In this document: positions 46,551 to 54,349 of the stretch, piece after piece | Layout: each line of letters begins with the position of its first letter | Numbering within the stretch: the first letter of the stretch is position 1 | Origin: Sulfolobus tengchongensis | Lineage (GTDB): Archaea; Thermoproteota; Thermoprotei_A; Sulfolobales; Sulfolobaceae | Direction: 5' to 3' | DNA: 64,000 nt | Assembly (NCBI RefSeq): GCF_036967215.1 | Contig: NZ_CP146016.1 | Coordinates: 338,501-402,500, forward strand | Made by a program: the position numbers and the translations under genes | Notes under the pieces: generated by a model | The model's database searches: none | The model's input: the letters and a program-made list of their open reading frames with translations, nothing else | What the model was told of the DNA's origin: nothing

Positions 46551-47706
46551 TTATGTAAAGTTTTGTTGGCGAGAACTCATCGTGTTGCAGTATCTCAGCA
46601 GAAGTTAGTCTACCGTTAGCAACTCTGATAGTGTAATTAAATATTCTCTCTCCAGCCTCCCTTAAGCTAACCTTTAGCTGAAGCAGATCAGACACATCCA
46701 CGTCTATATGTTCACTCATGCTCGCTATCGTCTTTGGATTTGCAGATATTTTGACTACTGGAATTATTGGATTTCCAATAACATTACCCTGACCCGTAGT
46801 GAATAAGTGAAGTACTGAGCCTTTAGCTGCAAATAGCGTTACTGCTTCAGCAGCCGCTGATGAAGTATTCACAAAGCATAATCTAGATGATCCCTTAGGT
46901 AATAGATCTAAATAATCTAGAACACATGTAATTGGTTTTGTACCTAACTTCTGGATATTCCCTAATGCCTTCTCTTCAATGGTAGATAGTCCTCCCTTAA
47001 TATTACCCTCTGTCGGTTGCGAACCCAATAAATCAACTCCTTGACTTTCAATAAAACTTACATACTCCTTGTAGATTTTCATGAATTTCTCTCTTAATAA
47101 AGGATCTATTATTTTGCTAGCTACTATATCTTCAGCTCCGGTCAGTTCTGAGGTCTCACCGAAAAGTACCGTTGCACCATAGTCTATTAGTCTATCAACA
47201 GCGTATCCCGTAGCTGGATTAGAAGCTAAACCGGAAGTAGTATCACTTTCACCGCACTTTATGCTTAAGACCAAAGATGAAAGGTCTACCTCAGTTCTCT
47301 GCTTCTCACTGGCCTCTTGAACAAATTCCTTAGCTTTTCTACTAGCTTTTTCAATTACTTTTAAATCTCCATTTCCCTCAATTGGGAAAACTTCTACGCT
47401 TTTACCGGTTTCAGCTATTTTATCCGCTATCCTATTAGCCCAATTTTCCTCAATACCAATAACTATTGCAGATGCCACATTAGGATTAGATCCAATACCA
47501 GAAAGAATATGAAAGAGTAATTCGAGATCTTTACCAAATTGAAGCCTACCATAAGGATGAGGAATTGGTACAGTACCCCTTATAAGTTTGGAAACACCTA
47601 AAACTGCGGTGTTAGATAAATCATCTACGGGAATTAAAGCAACGTAATTTCTTACACCAACGCTACCGTTCTCTCTAATGTAACCTTTTATCACGGGTTT
47701 TTCCAT
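46543..47706 (-). CDS. UxaA/SuyB-family dehydratase, large subunit
   Basis: A 387-aa protein of the altronate dehydratase/galactarate dehydratase C-terminal family (GYIRENGSVGVRNYVALIP, SIKCGESDTTSGLASNPATG with the Cys-Gly-x-Ser-Asp signature, and GQGNVIGNPIIPVVKISANP). The small SAF domain is encoded separately just upstream (16-bp overlap). Members dehydrate altronate or galactarate or split sulfolactate (SuyAB), using Fe. The companion enolase-superfamily gene supports acid-sugar use, but sulfolactate cannot be excluded. Confidence 0.87.
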   Translation of the reverse strand: MEKPVIKGYIRENGSVGVRNYVALIPVDDLSNTAVLGVSKLIRGTVPIPHPYGRLQFGKDLELLFHILSGIGSNPNVASAIVIGIEENWANRIADKIAETGKSVEVFPIEGNGDLKVIEKASRKAKEFVQEASEKQRTEVDLSSLVLSIKCGESDTTSGLASNPATGYAVDRLIDYGATVLFGETSELTGAEDIVASKIIDPLLREKFMKIYKEYVSFIESQGVDLLGSQPTEGNIKGGLSTIEEKALGNIQKLGTKPITCVLDYLDLLPKGSSRLCFVNTSSAAAEAVTLFAAKGSVLHLFTTGQGNVIGNPIIPVVKISANPKTIASMSEHIDVDVSDLLQLKVSLREAGERIFNYTIRVANGRLTSAEILQHDEFSPTKLYISA

Positions 47707-47990
47707 TTACTCCACCTGTTAGACTTTACGTTATGCACATGAACGTGTTCTCCCATCCTAATATCCCTAATTGCTGATCCTATCGGTCTGCCATACTTTA
47801 TTACAAACTCGCCTTGTCTAATATCCTTTAGGGCGATTTTATGTCCCAACGGAATTTCGTCTAAAGCTTTTAGTTTAGGACCTTGTGACATATCTTCAAT
47901 ATAAACACCCTCAATTTCCTCTCCTCGCCTAATGTCAGTTATGGCTACACCAACGTTATCTTGCTTATTGTGAATTAGAAAATGAGGCAT
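47691..47990 (-). CDS. UxaA/SuyA-family dehydratase, small SAF-domain subunit
   Basis: A 99-aa protein with the SAF fold of the UxaA N-terminal domain: FLIHNKQDNVGVAITDI, then the family core IPLGHKIALKDI and IKYGRPIGSA, and the end GEHVHVHNVKS, whose His residues contribute to the active site. It is the first gene of the dehydratase operon and overlaps the large subunit by 16 bp. The pattern is that of both altronate dehydratase and sulfolactate lyase small subunits. Confidence 0.87.
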   Translation of the reverse strand: MPHFLIHNKQDNVGVAITDIRRGEEIEGVYIEDMSQGPKLKALDEIPLGHKIALKDIRQGEFVIKYGRPIGSAIRDIRMGEHVHVHNVKSNRWSKWKNP

Positions 47991-48082
47991 AAATTATTCT
48001 CTGAAAAAAAGTATATATACTTAACCGCATACAAAAACTATGTTGGCACTTATTTTATTAACTTGATTAATGAGAACAATTT

Positions 48083-48610
48083 ATGATCATATCTGTAGCA
48101 GCTCATAGTGAGGAGCCAAGCAGGGAAATCGCAGAGAAAGCTAGATCTTTCGTCAGAAAAGTAAGTCCTTGTAATCCCACATTGCTTCTAGGAGGATATT
48201 GGGGATTGATGAAAACTGTGGTGGATGAGGCTATTAAACAAGGGCTTACAGTAGTTCTAATATTACCAATAGAAAGGGAAAATATAGATTTGCCAGCTCA
48301 AGTGATTCCTATTAGATCAGGTTGCGAGTTTAGATGCAGATCTGTAATTTTGGTTAGATCAGGAGACGTATTAGTATCTTTAGGTGGTGGGGTTGGTACT
48401 GAAATCGAAATAATGCTCGCCTATGCAATGGGTAAGCCCATATACGCAATTACTGAGACTGGTTTAAGTACTGACCATTTCGCAAGAGCGTTCCCAGAGT
48501 ATATAGATGATAGGAGAGTAGTCAAAATAAGATATTTTAATGATCCCGGTGAAGTTGCAGAAGAAATTTGCAGAGGTAATATGAAAAGTGTCGAGACTAG
48601 GTTTGGATAG
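48083..48610 (+). CDS. SLOG-domain nucleotide-binding protein (LOG/TIGR00725-like)
   Basis: A 175-aa Rossmann-like protein of the SLOG superfamily, with GGYWGLMKTVVDEAI (the GGG-x-G-hM equivalent) and LGGGVGTEIEIMLAYAMGKPIYA (the PGGxGTxxE equivalent). Relatives include LOG cytokinin-activating phosphoribohydrolases and molybdenum-cofactor carriers. The catalytic Arg/Glu set of LOG enzymes is incomplete here, so a ligand-binding role is as likely as an enzyme. Divergent from the dehydratase operon. Confidence 0.8.
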   Translation: MIISVAAHSEEPSREIAEKARSFVRKVSPCNPTLLLGGYWGLMKTVVDEAIKQGLTVVLILPIERENIDLPAQVIPIRSGCEFRCRSVILVRSGDVLVSLGGGVGTEIEIMLAYAMGKPIYAITETGLSTDHFARAFPEYIDDRRVVKIRYFNDPGEVAEEICRGNMKSVETRFG

Positions 48611-48656
48611 CTAGTGCCTATGTCTTCATTATGAGCTATGGTTATTATAATCGCCA

Positions 48657-49664
48657 TCATTTTTTATCCATAAAAGTGACAGACTTTGACATTCTAAGTA
48701 TCTCTAAATTGATATCATCGATTTCACCAATTAATGTATAGGGACCTATTCCTAAATCCTTAGTGAATATCCACAACTCCCTTCCCCTCACAGTCACAGC
48801 GTTCTTAAATATCTTTGTATAACATTGGCTTGTTACATTCCCACTATCCTTAGTGTAGCATACTACTGCATATTCTCTATAATTCTCCACGTGGAAGACT
48901 TTGTTTATAAAATCCTTAAATGCGTCATTATATAAAGTAATCCTTATTTTAGTAATCTCAGAGTTAGCGACATTAGCAACTTGCCTCAAAGTTTTCTCAT
49001 CTGGAATGGGATCGCCTATAAGAACCCTATCCACAAAATTGAATAAGTAATTTGTGGAATCGAACGGTTCAGTAAATCTCAAAATCTCCAATGTTGTTCT
49101 TAAATTAAACTTTGGATTAGAGATAAAAGCTCCTATTTCAATTCCTCTTTCCTTGAAAAGTTTAGTCTTTTCTAGAAAAACCTCTTTTGATATTCCACTA
49201 TAAAGTATTGGATAATAATTGTGTGTAGCCTTAATTCTCTCTGGATTTGAGAACTTTGTTACGTAATCTAGCTCATCAACGCTTATTTCAAACGGATTAA
49301 GTTCTACTATTACTTGCTTACTCATTTCTACTATTTCCTCTTTACTAAATCCATAATCTGCTCTGACTCCTCTGAAACCCACTTCCAGAAAGCGTGATAG
49401 ATTCTTAGGTGAGGAATTCAGCTCTTTAAGTATTTCAGGGTTTATGTCAACGAAAGTGTAGTAATCTAATCTGTTTGCCTCTTTTAAAATCTCCTTAGCT
49501 ATCTCGAAAGCGTCTTTAATTCCGGTTCTCCAATGAGTTCCAGGGCCAATACCCATAAAGATTTCTGAAAATCCTAGCTCCCTAGCTTTTCTCATTACTT
49601 GAATTTGCTCGTCTTTTATTTCCTTCCATCCTGGAAAGACCGATAAGCCTATTTTCCTTTTCAT
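48657..49664 (-). CDS. DUF871/MupG-like TIM-barrel protein
   Basis: About 335 aa starting at the Met of MKRKIGLSVFPGW (49664); the frame runs on to 49721 but that would cross the promoter region and start of the divergent AlaX gene. GFSEIFMGIG, VDINPEILKEL and LRADYGFS-like segments (GFRGVRADYGFSKEE) with ATHNYYPILYSG match the DUF871 family, whose known member MupG is a 6-phospho-N-acetylmuramidase. Archaea have no murein, so another phosphosugar or hydroxy-acid glycoside must be meant. Function open. Confidence 0.82.
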   Translation of the reverse strand: MKRKIGLSVFPGWKEIKDEQIQVMRKARELGFSEIFMGIGPGTHWRTGIKDAFEIAKEILKEANRLDYYTFVDINPEILKELNSSPKNLSRFLEVGFRGVRADYGFSKEEIVEMSKQVIVELNPFEISVDELDYVTKFSNPERIKATHNYYPILYSGISKEVFLEKTKLFKERGIEIGAFISNPKFNLRTTLEILRFTEPFDSTNYLFNFVDRVLIGDPIPDEKTLRQVANVANSEITKIRITLYNDAFKDFINKVFHVENYREYAVVCYTKDSGNVTSQCYTKIFKNAVTVRGRELWIFTKDLGIGPYTLIGEIDDINLEILRMSKSVTFMDKK

Positions 49665-49700
49665 GTTAAAATATAAATAATCAAGATTAAAATTTTTCTT

Positions 49701-50147
49701 GTGATTGAGATAAGGACTCATACTGCCCTACATGTAGTTAAAGGTGCCGTGAGAAAAGTCCTAGGTGCAAAATGGACTGCAAGCACTTATGTCAGTAATG
49801 ATCATGGGAGATTAACAGTGAAACTTGAAAGAAAGCCATCTGATGATGAAATGAAAAGGGTTTTTGAACTTGCAAACAACAAGATTAAAGAGAACGCTCC
49901 AATTTTAGTTGAAGTTTTACCTAGAGAAAATGCAGAGAAAAAGTACGGAGATGAGATCTACGACTTATTTCCAATACCCCCGGAAGTTAAGGAATTATAC
50001 ATTGTAATCATACCGGACTGGAATATTAACGCTTGCAATAAGCAACATACTAGGACAACTGGTGAAATAGGAGAAATAGTAGAGGATTATTGGAGATATA
50101 GGAATTCTAAACAAATATTAGAAATTGCGTTTAACGTTAAATATTAA
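49701..50147 (+). CDS. AlaX-type alanyl-tRNA editing protein
   Basis: A 148-aa stand-alone editing domain with the zinc ligands His7 and His11 (RTHTALHVV) and Cys112 and His116 ([10 protein letters not shown]), the AlaX signature. It hydrolyses Ser or Gly mischarged onto tRNA-Ala in trans. Start is GTG at 49701 close behind a TATA-like stretch (about 49685-49695). It is followed after 22 bp by the Cas3-like helicase gene and may be cotranscribed with it. Small AlaX-S type by length. Confidence 0.9.
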   Translation: MIEIRTHTALHVVKGAVRKVLGAKWTASTYVSNDHGRLTVKLERKPSDDEMKRVFELANNKIKENAPILVEVLPRENAEKKYGDEIYDLFPIPPEVKELYIVIIPDWNINACNKQHTRTTGEIGEIVEDYWRYRNSKQILEIAFNVKY

Positions 50148-50169
50148 TTTTTAAATCAAATCTACAAAT

Positions 50170-51672
50170 GTGTTAAGGAAGGGAATAAGCAAGGTCTTAG
50201 AGATTCTTAATTGTAAAGAAACAGAGAGAGAAATAAGTGGAAAGAAATTCTCTACGTGCGATGATGTCAATTTCATTCTTAACTTCCCAACTGTTTATGG
50301 AAAAACTGAACTAGCGTTGATTTTAGCTAATTATCTATCCAATCACGTAACTAATAATTTCGTCAGAGTCTCTCATGTAGTTCCCAATATAGTTGAACGG
50401 GGTGATGAAAAAGAGATCCTATCAACTAGAGTTCAATTAAAGTTCAGTAAATTCTTTTTTAACTTATACGACAGTTCTATAAGTGATCCCAGTTCTGAGT
50501 TACTAAAATTCTCAATACTTACGTCAATAGTAATTTTCGACGAATACCAACTAATGCCAGATCTTGGATTAGTCGCATCTGCTCACGAATTGGCTAAAGC
50601 TGGGGTAACTACCATATTCTCCACTTCGACCCCATCAACTCTTTTTGAAGAAGAGATCATAAGGAGATTTAGGAATTATGGTAAAAGGATGGTAGTAGTT
50701 TCAATTGTCAATAAGTATGGCCAAGGAATTCAGGGTAGAGAGTGCGTTAAAAAAGAAGAAGGTTATTATAATTGTAAATTAGGAGGAGTTTCTTATGAGA
50801 CAGTGGAGGTTATAGATGATAACTTTAAAGTGCCAGATCTGGAATATGAACTTACAAAGGATGATATTCTTGAAATAATTAACAAAATTAATGATAGAGT
50901 TCTAGTTTTCTTAAACTCTGAGGATAAAGCAGTTGAGATATATGAAAAATTAAAGAAAAAAGAGGAAAATGTGTGTATATTTACGTCATTACGCTTTATA
51001 GAGAATTTCGATAATTGTAAGGTTCTTATAACTACAAAGCTTTTAGATGTAAACTATCCATACGTGATTAGTGAGATAGCACCTTTACCGTTAATAGTGG
51101 AAAGAGCAGGAAGAGCTTTAAGATTTTGGAAAGAGGGAGAAGAAGGTAAATTATACGTATGGATAAGTAAAGTGAACTATGATTCATTAACTGAACGCAC
51201 TTATAACTTGCTCTCAAATATTAAAATATGTTTAAGACATCCCTTTGGGTGTTACAATAAAGAAGGATATGCCAACAAAATGGTCTTAAAGCCAAGTATT
51301 GATGAGGGATTAATAAGGAAATTAAGTGGTATAAATCATTTGATGGATAGAAGGGATTTAGAAAAAGCCTTTGAAGCTTTAGCAGACTTCGTGATGGCAG
51401 ATTTACTAATTTCAGATCGAATAGTTAGTGTTACACCGGAGTTCCTTTATGAAAATAAGAGAAAATTATTGGAATATGGAAATGAATGTGTAAAGGTATA
51501 TTTTAGGAAAGGTAATGAAATTATTGAAAAGTGTTCAAGAATAGCATATGATTGGTTAGAAAATGGTGGGATTTTAAGGTTTAAGAGGAGTTTAGCTAAG
51601 GGATACAAGAGTGAAATTGAGGAAGATGGAGAGAAACTAGTCTTTTTAGCCTTTAAGGTGAAAAATGAATGA
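50170..51672 (+). CDS. Cas3'-like SF2 helicase, degenerate, not in a cas locus
   Basis: A 500-aa SF2 helicase-like protein. Motif I is FPTVYGKT (residues 39-46), compared with APTGYGKT in archaeal Cas3'; the first Gly is Val. Motif II is DEYQ (124-127), motif III STS (151-153) and motif VI ERAGRALRF (311-319), close to the Cas3 QRAGR-x-x-R pattern. The C-terminal third has no clear domain. The next gene, overlapping by ATGA, is Cas3''-like. No CRISPR array or other cas gene is in the window. Lys/Thr of motif I remain, so ATP binding is possible. Confidence 0.72.
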   Translation: MLRKGISKVLEILNCKETEREISGKKFSTCDDVNFILNFPTVYGKTELALILANYLSNHVTNNFVRVSHVVPNIVERGDEKEILSTRVQLKFSKFFFNLYDSSISDPSSELLKFSILTSIVIFDEYQLMPDLGLVASAHELAKAGVTTIFSTSTPSTLFEEEIIRRFRNYGKRMVVVSIVNKYGQGIQGRECVKKEEGYYNCKLGGVSYETVEVIDDNFKVPDLEYELTKDDILEIINKINDRVLVFLNSEDKAVEIYEKLKKKEENVCIFTSLRFIENFDNCKVLITTKLLDVNYPYVISEIAPLPLIVERAGRALRFWKEGEEGKLYVWISKVNYDSLTERTYNLLSNIKICLRHPFGCYNKEGYANKMVLKPSIDEGLIRKLSGINHLMDRRDLEKAFEALADFVMADLLISDRIVSVTPEFLYENKRKLLEYGNECVKVYFRKGNEIIEKCSRIAYDWLENGGILRFKRSLAKGYKSEIEEDGEKLVFLAFKVKNE

Positions 51673-52166
51673 GCATAGAGAACTTAAAACTATTTAGAGA
51701 AAGATACTCGTACATTATTCCAATAATTGCAAATAGAATGAAAAGAGATGAGAAACTTGTAAAAAAATATATTGAGCTAGCAATTGGATTACATGATTTA
51801 TTAAGTAATGAGCTCCATGCAGGATATTTACTTTATTCTATCTATAGAGAGTTAGGTGATGAGGAACTAGGAAATCCTATTGTATTTGCAGTAATCAATA
51901 ATAAGGATTTAACAAAAGCTAGAGCTCTTAAAAGTGTCTCGAATTATAATTTGTTAAAGAGCGTTGAGATAAATAAGATCGAAATTGAAAGAGTCATTAA
52001 AGAGATAGACGTGGATCTGTTGCCAAGAATTATAAAAGTTTTGGAAAATAATCCAGAACCAATGCAGATCAGAAAATTTCTTTCTACTCTATCTCTGATT
52101 AATCCTGAAGTTTATATCCTAGTGCTAATCGCGCTAAATCTGACGCAAAAAGAAGTTAAGAGATAA
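51669..52166 (+). CDS. Cas3''-like HD protein with degenerate active site
   Basis: A 165-aa helical protein translated from an ATG overlapping the helicase stop. IELAIGLHDLLSNELHAGYLLYSI resembles the HD/third-His part of Cas3'' (LLHDIGK ... HE..SAY), but the Lys after HD is gone, the first His of the family is Tyr (RERYSYI) and the expected HH pair reads NN (AVINNK, residues 77-78). Only His42, Asp43 and His50 remain. It is probably not a nuclease. The assignment rests on this pattern and the helicase neighbour. Confidence 0.6.
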   Translation: MSIENLKLFRERYSYIIPIIANRMKRDEKLVKKYIELAIGLHDLLSNELHAGYLLYSIYRELGDEELGNPIVFAVINNKDLTKARALKSVSNYNLLKSVEINKIEIERVIKEIDVDLLPRIIKVLENNPEPMQIRKFLSTLSLINPEVYILVLIALNLTQKEVKR

Positions 52167-52262
52167 AAATTTCCATCCTTAGGAATTAATAAGTTTCAAT
52201 ACTAGAACTGGAAGTGATTTAGAATAGCTTACAAATGACCTTATGTGATCACTTTAATACTA

Positions 52263-52276
52263 TTAAATATTTAAAT
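52263..52276 (+). promoter_or_regulatory. TATA-like box of the GlmS-like gene
   Basis: ttaaatatttaaat is centred 29 nt upstream of the ATG at 52299, which fixes the start at MGGIFGY rather than at the upstream ATG 52275 that lies within the box. Confidence 0.55.
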
Positions 52277-52298
52277 GTTTACAAAAATTAGAAAAACG

Positions 52299-54056
52299 AT
52301 GGGAGGAATTTTCGGATATGTGTGTAAGAGTCCCATTGATGTCTCTATTGTGAATAGAGGTTTAAGAAGACTAGTATACAGAGGGTATGATAGTGCCGGC
52401 ATTGCTTATCTTTATGGAGGTTCATTAGTAGTTAAGAAGATATTAGGTAGTATTTCAAGACAGGAAATTGAAGTAAATGATATTTCAAAGATCGCTATAG
52501 GGCATACAAGATATGCTAGTAGAGGATGGCCGACATTAGAAAACGCACATCCAATATTGGACTGTAAGGGTAGATTAGCAGTTGTAATGGATGGGGTTAT
52601 AGATGATTATGAGAGAATCAGAGAAAAATTACAAAAGGATGGACACAGATTTGTATCCACTACGGATACTGAGATTATATCTCATATTTTGGAGAACTCA
52701 TCAGATTACTTCCAAGCATCACTAAACATTTTAAAAAGTATTAAAGGAGTTTTCTCTTTAGCCTTTATTGTTGAAGGTTTAGATAAGATATTTACTCTTA
52801 ATAATGGTCAACCCTTAATGATAGGCTTAGCTCAAGAATGTAAATACATTTCAAGCGATTTACCCTCATTAAGTGGATTTTCTGAGAACGCTATGATATT
52901 GCCAGAGGGCTCAGTTGCAATAATTTCTTGGGATGATGTCAGAGTATATAATAGTGAAGGAATTGAAATAAAGCCAGAAATAAAAAGGGTTAAATATAAA
53001 GAGGAAATAGTCGAAAAGGGAGGATTTCCTCACTTCATGTTAAAAGAAATTTACGATATACCCTTAGCCTTAGTGAATTCCTTTACCTCACTGATGGAAA
53101 AATACCTTTCTTTAGCTTCTATGATAATTTATGGGGCAAAGAACGTTTATATTATAGGTAATGGTACGAGCCTTCATGCCGGCTTAATTTCCTCTTATTA
53201 CTTTTCTGAGATCGGTATAAATGTAAATGTGGTTAGTGCAGCAGAATTTCCCTACTATGCTTTAGATAATATTTCAACTGGATCGGTAATTGTTGCAATT
53301 AGTCAAAGTGGGGAGACGAGCGATGTCATAAGAAGCGTTAAAATGGCTAAGCAAAGAGGAGCAGTAATTTTAGGAGTAACAAATTCAGTGGGTTCCAGAT
53401 TAGCCTTAGAATCTAATGTGTATTTGCCAATAACAGCGGGGCCTGAAATGGCTGTTCCCGCAACTAAGACTTTTACATCCACGATAATTGTGTTAAAAAC
53501 TTTATCAGTATATACAGGATTGCATTCTGGAAAAAACGATAAAAATGATTTAATAAATTTAAAAAGCGAAATCGAGAAACTATCTAAGCAACTCTCTACC
53601 AGATTGCAAGAAATGGAAAAAGAGGCTGAAAATTCAGTGGAGAAACTAGATAAGGAAAGTTTATATGTTTCAAGCAGTGGCATAAATTATCCTATAGCGT
53701 TAGAAGGTGCCTTAAAGTTTAAGGAAGCCTCAATGACTCATGCTGAGGGCATGCAATTGGGAGAATTGCTTCACGGACCTATAGTTTTAGCAAATAAAGG
53801 ATATCCGATCATTTTGATTAAACCAGCAGAAGCTGAGGATCTATATAATAAGGTAGTTAAGGCTGTAAGAGATAGAGGGAGTATCATAATAACTATTTCC
53901 GATAATGATGGTGATATAAGGACTGTGAAGACAAGCAGAGATTTAAGCCCTATAAGTAATATAATTCCTTTACAACTTATGGCATATAAGTTAGGAGTCA
54001 GAAGAGGATTACCAATAGATACTCCACCGGGTTTGGTAAAAGCTGTGATAATTTAA
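52299..54056 (+). CDS. GlmS-like protein (glucosamine-6-phosphate synthase family), glutaminase-dead
   Basis: 585 aa: an N-terminal Ntn-glutaminase domain (about 1-220) and two SIS sugar-isomerase domains (about 250-585; [45 protein letters not shown]). In GlmS the chain starts MCGI and Cys is the nucleophile; here it is MGGIFGY, and the oxyanion Asn-Gly is Asp-Gly (VMDGVIDDY). HTRYASRG and TDTE remain. It cannot use glutamine by the usual route; ammonia-dependent synthesis, or deamination/isomerisation of a sugar phosphate, is likely. Confidence 0.9.
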   Translation: MGGIFGYVCKSPIDVSIVNRGLRRLVYRGYDSAGIAYLYGGSLVVKKILGSISRQEIEVNDISKIAIGHTRYASRGWPTLENAHPILDCKGRLAVVMDGVIDDYERIREKLQKDGHRFVSTTDTEIISHILENSSDYFQASLNILKSIKGVFSLAFIVEGLDKIFTLNNGQPLMIGLAQECKYISSDLPSLSGFSENAMILPEGSVAIISWDDVRVYNSEGIEIKPEIKRVKYKEEIVEKGGFPHFMLKEIYDIPLALVNSFTSLMEKYLSLASMIIYGAKNVYIIGNGTSLHAGLISSYYFSEIGINVNVVSAAEFPYYALDNISTGSVIVAISQSGETSDVIRSVKMAKQRGAVILGVTNSVGSRLALESNVYLPITAGPEMAVPATKTFTSTIIVLKTLSVYTGLHSGKNDKNDLINLKSEIEKLSKQLSTRLQEMEKEAENSVEKLDKESLYVSSSGINYPIALEGALKFKEASMTHAEGMQLGELLHGPIVLANKGYPIILIKPAEAEDLYNKVVKAVRDRGSIIITISDNDGDIRTVKTSRDLSPISNIIPLQLMAYKLGVRRGLPIDTPPGLVKAVII

Positions 54057-54097
54057 TGCAATGTGGAGTTAAGGAGGTAGAAGTCTCCATCCGTAAC

Positions 54098-54250
54098 GAC
54101 AGTCCCTAAAATCACCTCCTTAAAAATAAGTTAAGATTGCTAAAAGGAGTTTCCATAATTTTAATTCATCTCGGTATAAACTCATCTTATATCTTATTTA
54201 CAAAAAGTAAGTAAAGCAAGAAAAGTTTGAAATCCATCTCTTAAAACCTT
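54098..54250 (-). pseudogene. Remnant of an ISC1225-like right end and transposase 3' part
   Basis: cagtccctaaaatcacctcc (54100-54119) repeats the right terminus of the IS at 30514-31737 in reverse. The following 130 bases align with its transposase 3' end in order (ataaactcat, cttatttacaaa, gcaagaaaag, tttgaaatc) at roughly 75-80% identity with small indels. An old, decayed copy; the other end is missing. Confidence 0.75.
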
Positions 54251-54319
54251 CATATACTGTTTAATTTTTATGAATCTAGCTATAATTAAATATCCATATA
54301 AACATTGTTATTCGCATAA

Positions 54320-54331
54320 ACTTTATATTAA
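54320..54331 (+). promoter_or_regulatory. TATA-like box of the Dpp-type operon
   Basis: ctttatattaag is centred about 25 nt before the ATG at 54350, the start of the solute-binding protein gene, consistent with a leaderless operon transcript. Confidence 0.55.
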
Positions 54332-54349
54332 GGATACTAGAAACTATAT

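Noticed and set aside
49664-49721. N-terminal extension of the DUF871 protein
   Set aside because: The extra codons cross the divergent AlaX start and promoter, and family similarity begins at the Met at 49664.
54061-54097. ggaggtagaagtctccat as a further TnpB right end
   Set aside because: It has a small hairpin and a vague resemblance to gaggaagtcag, but it lacks the left-end sequence and TTAC.
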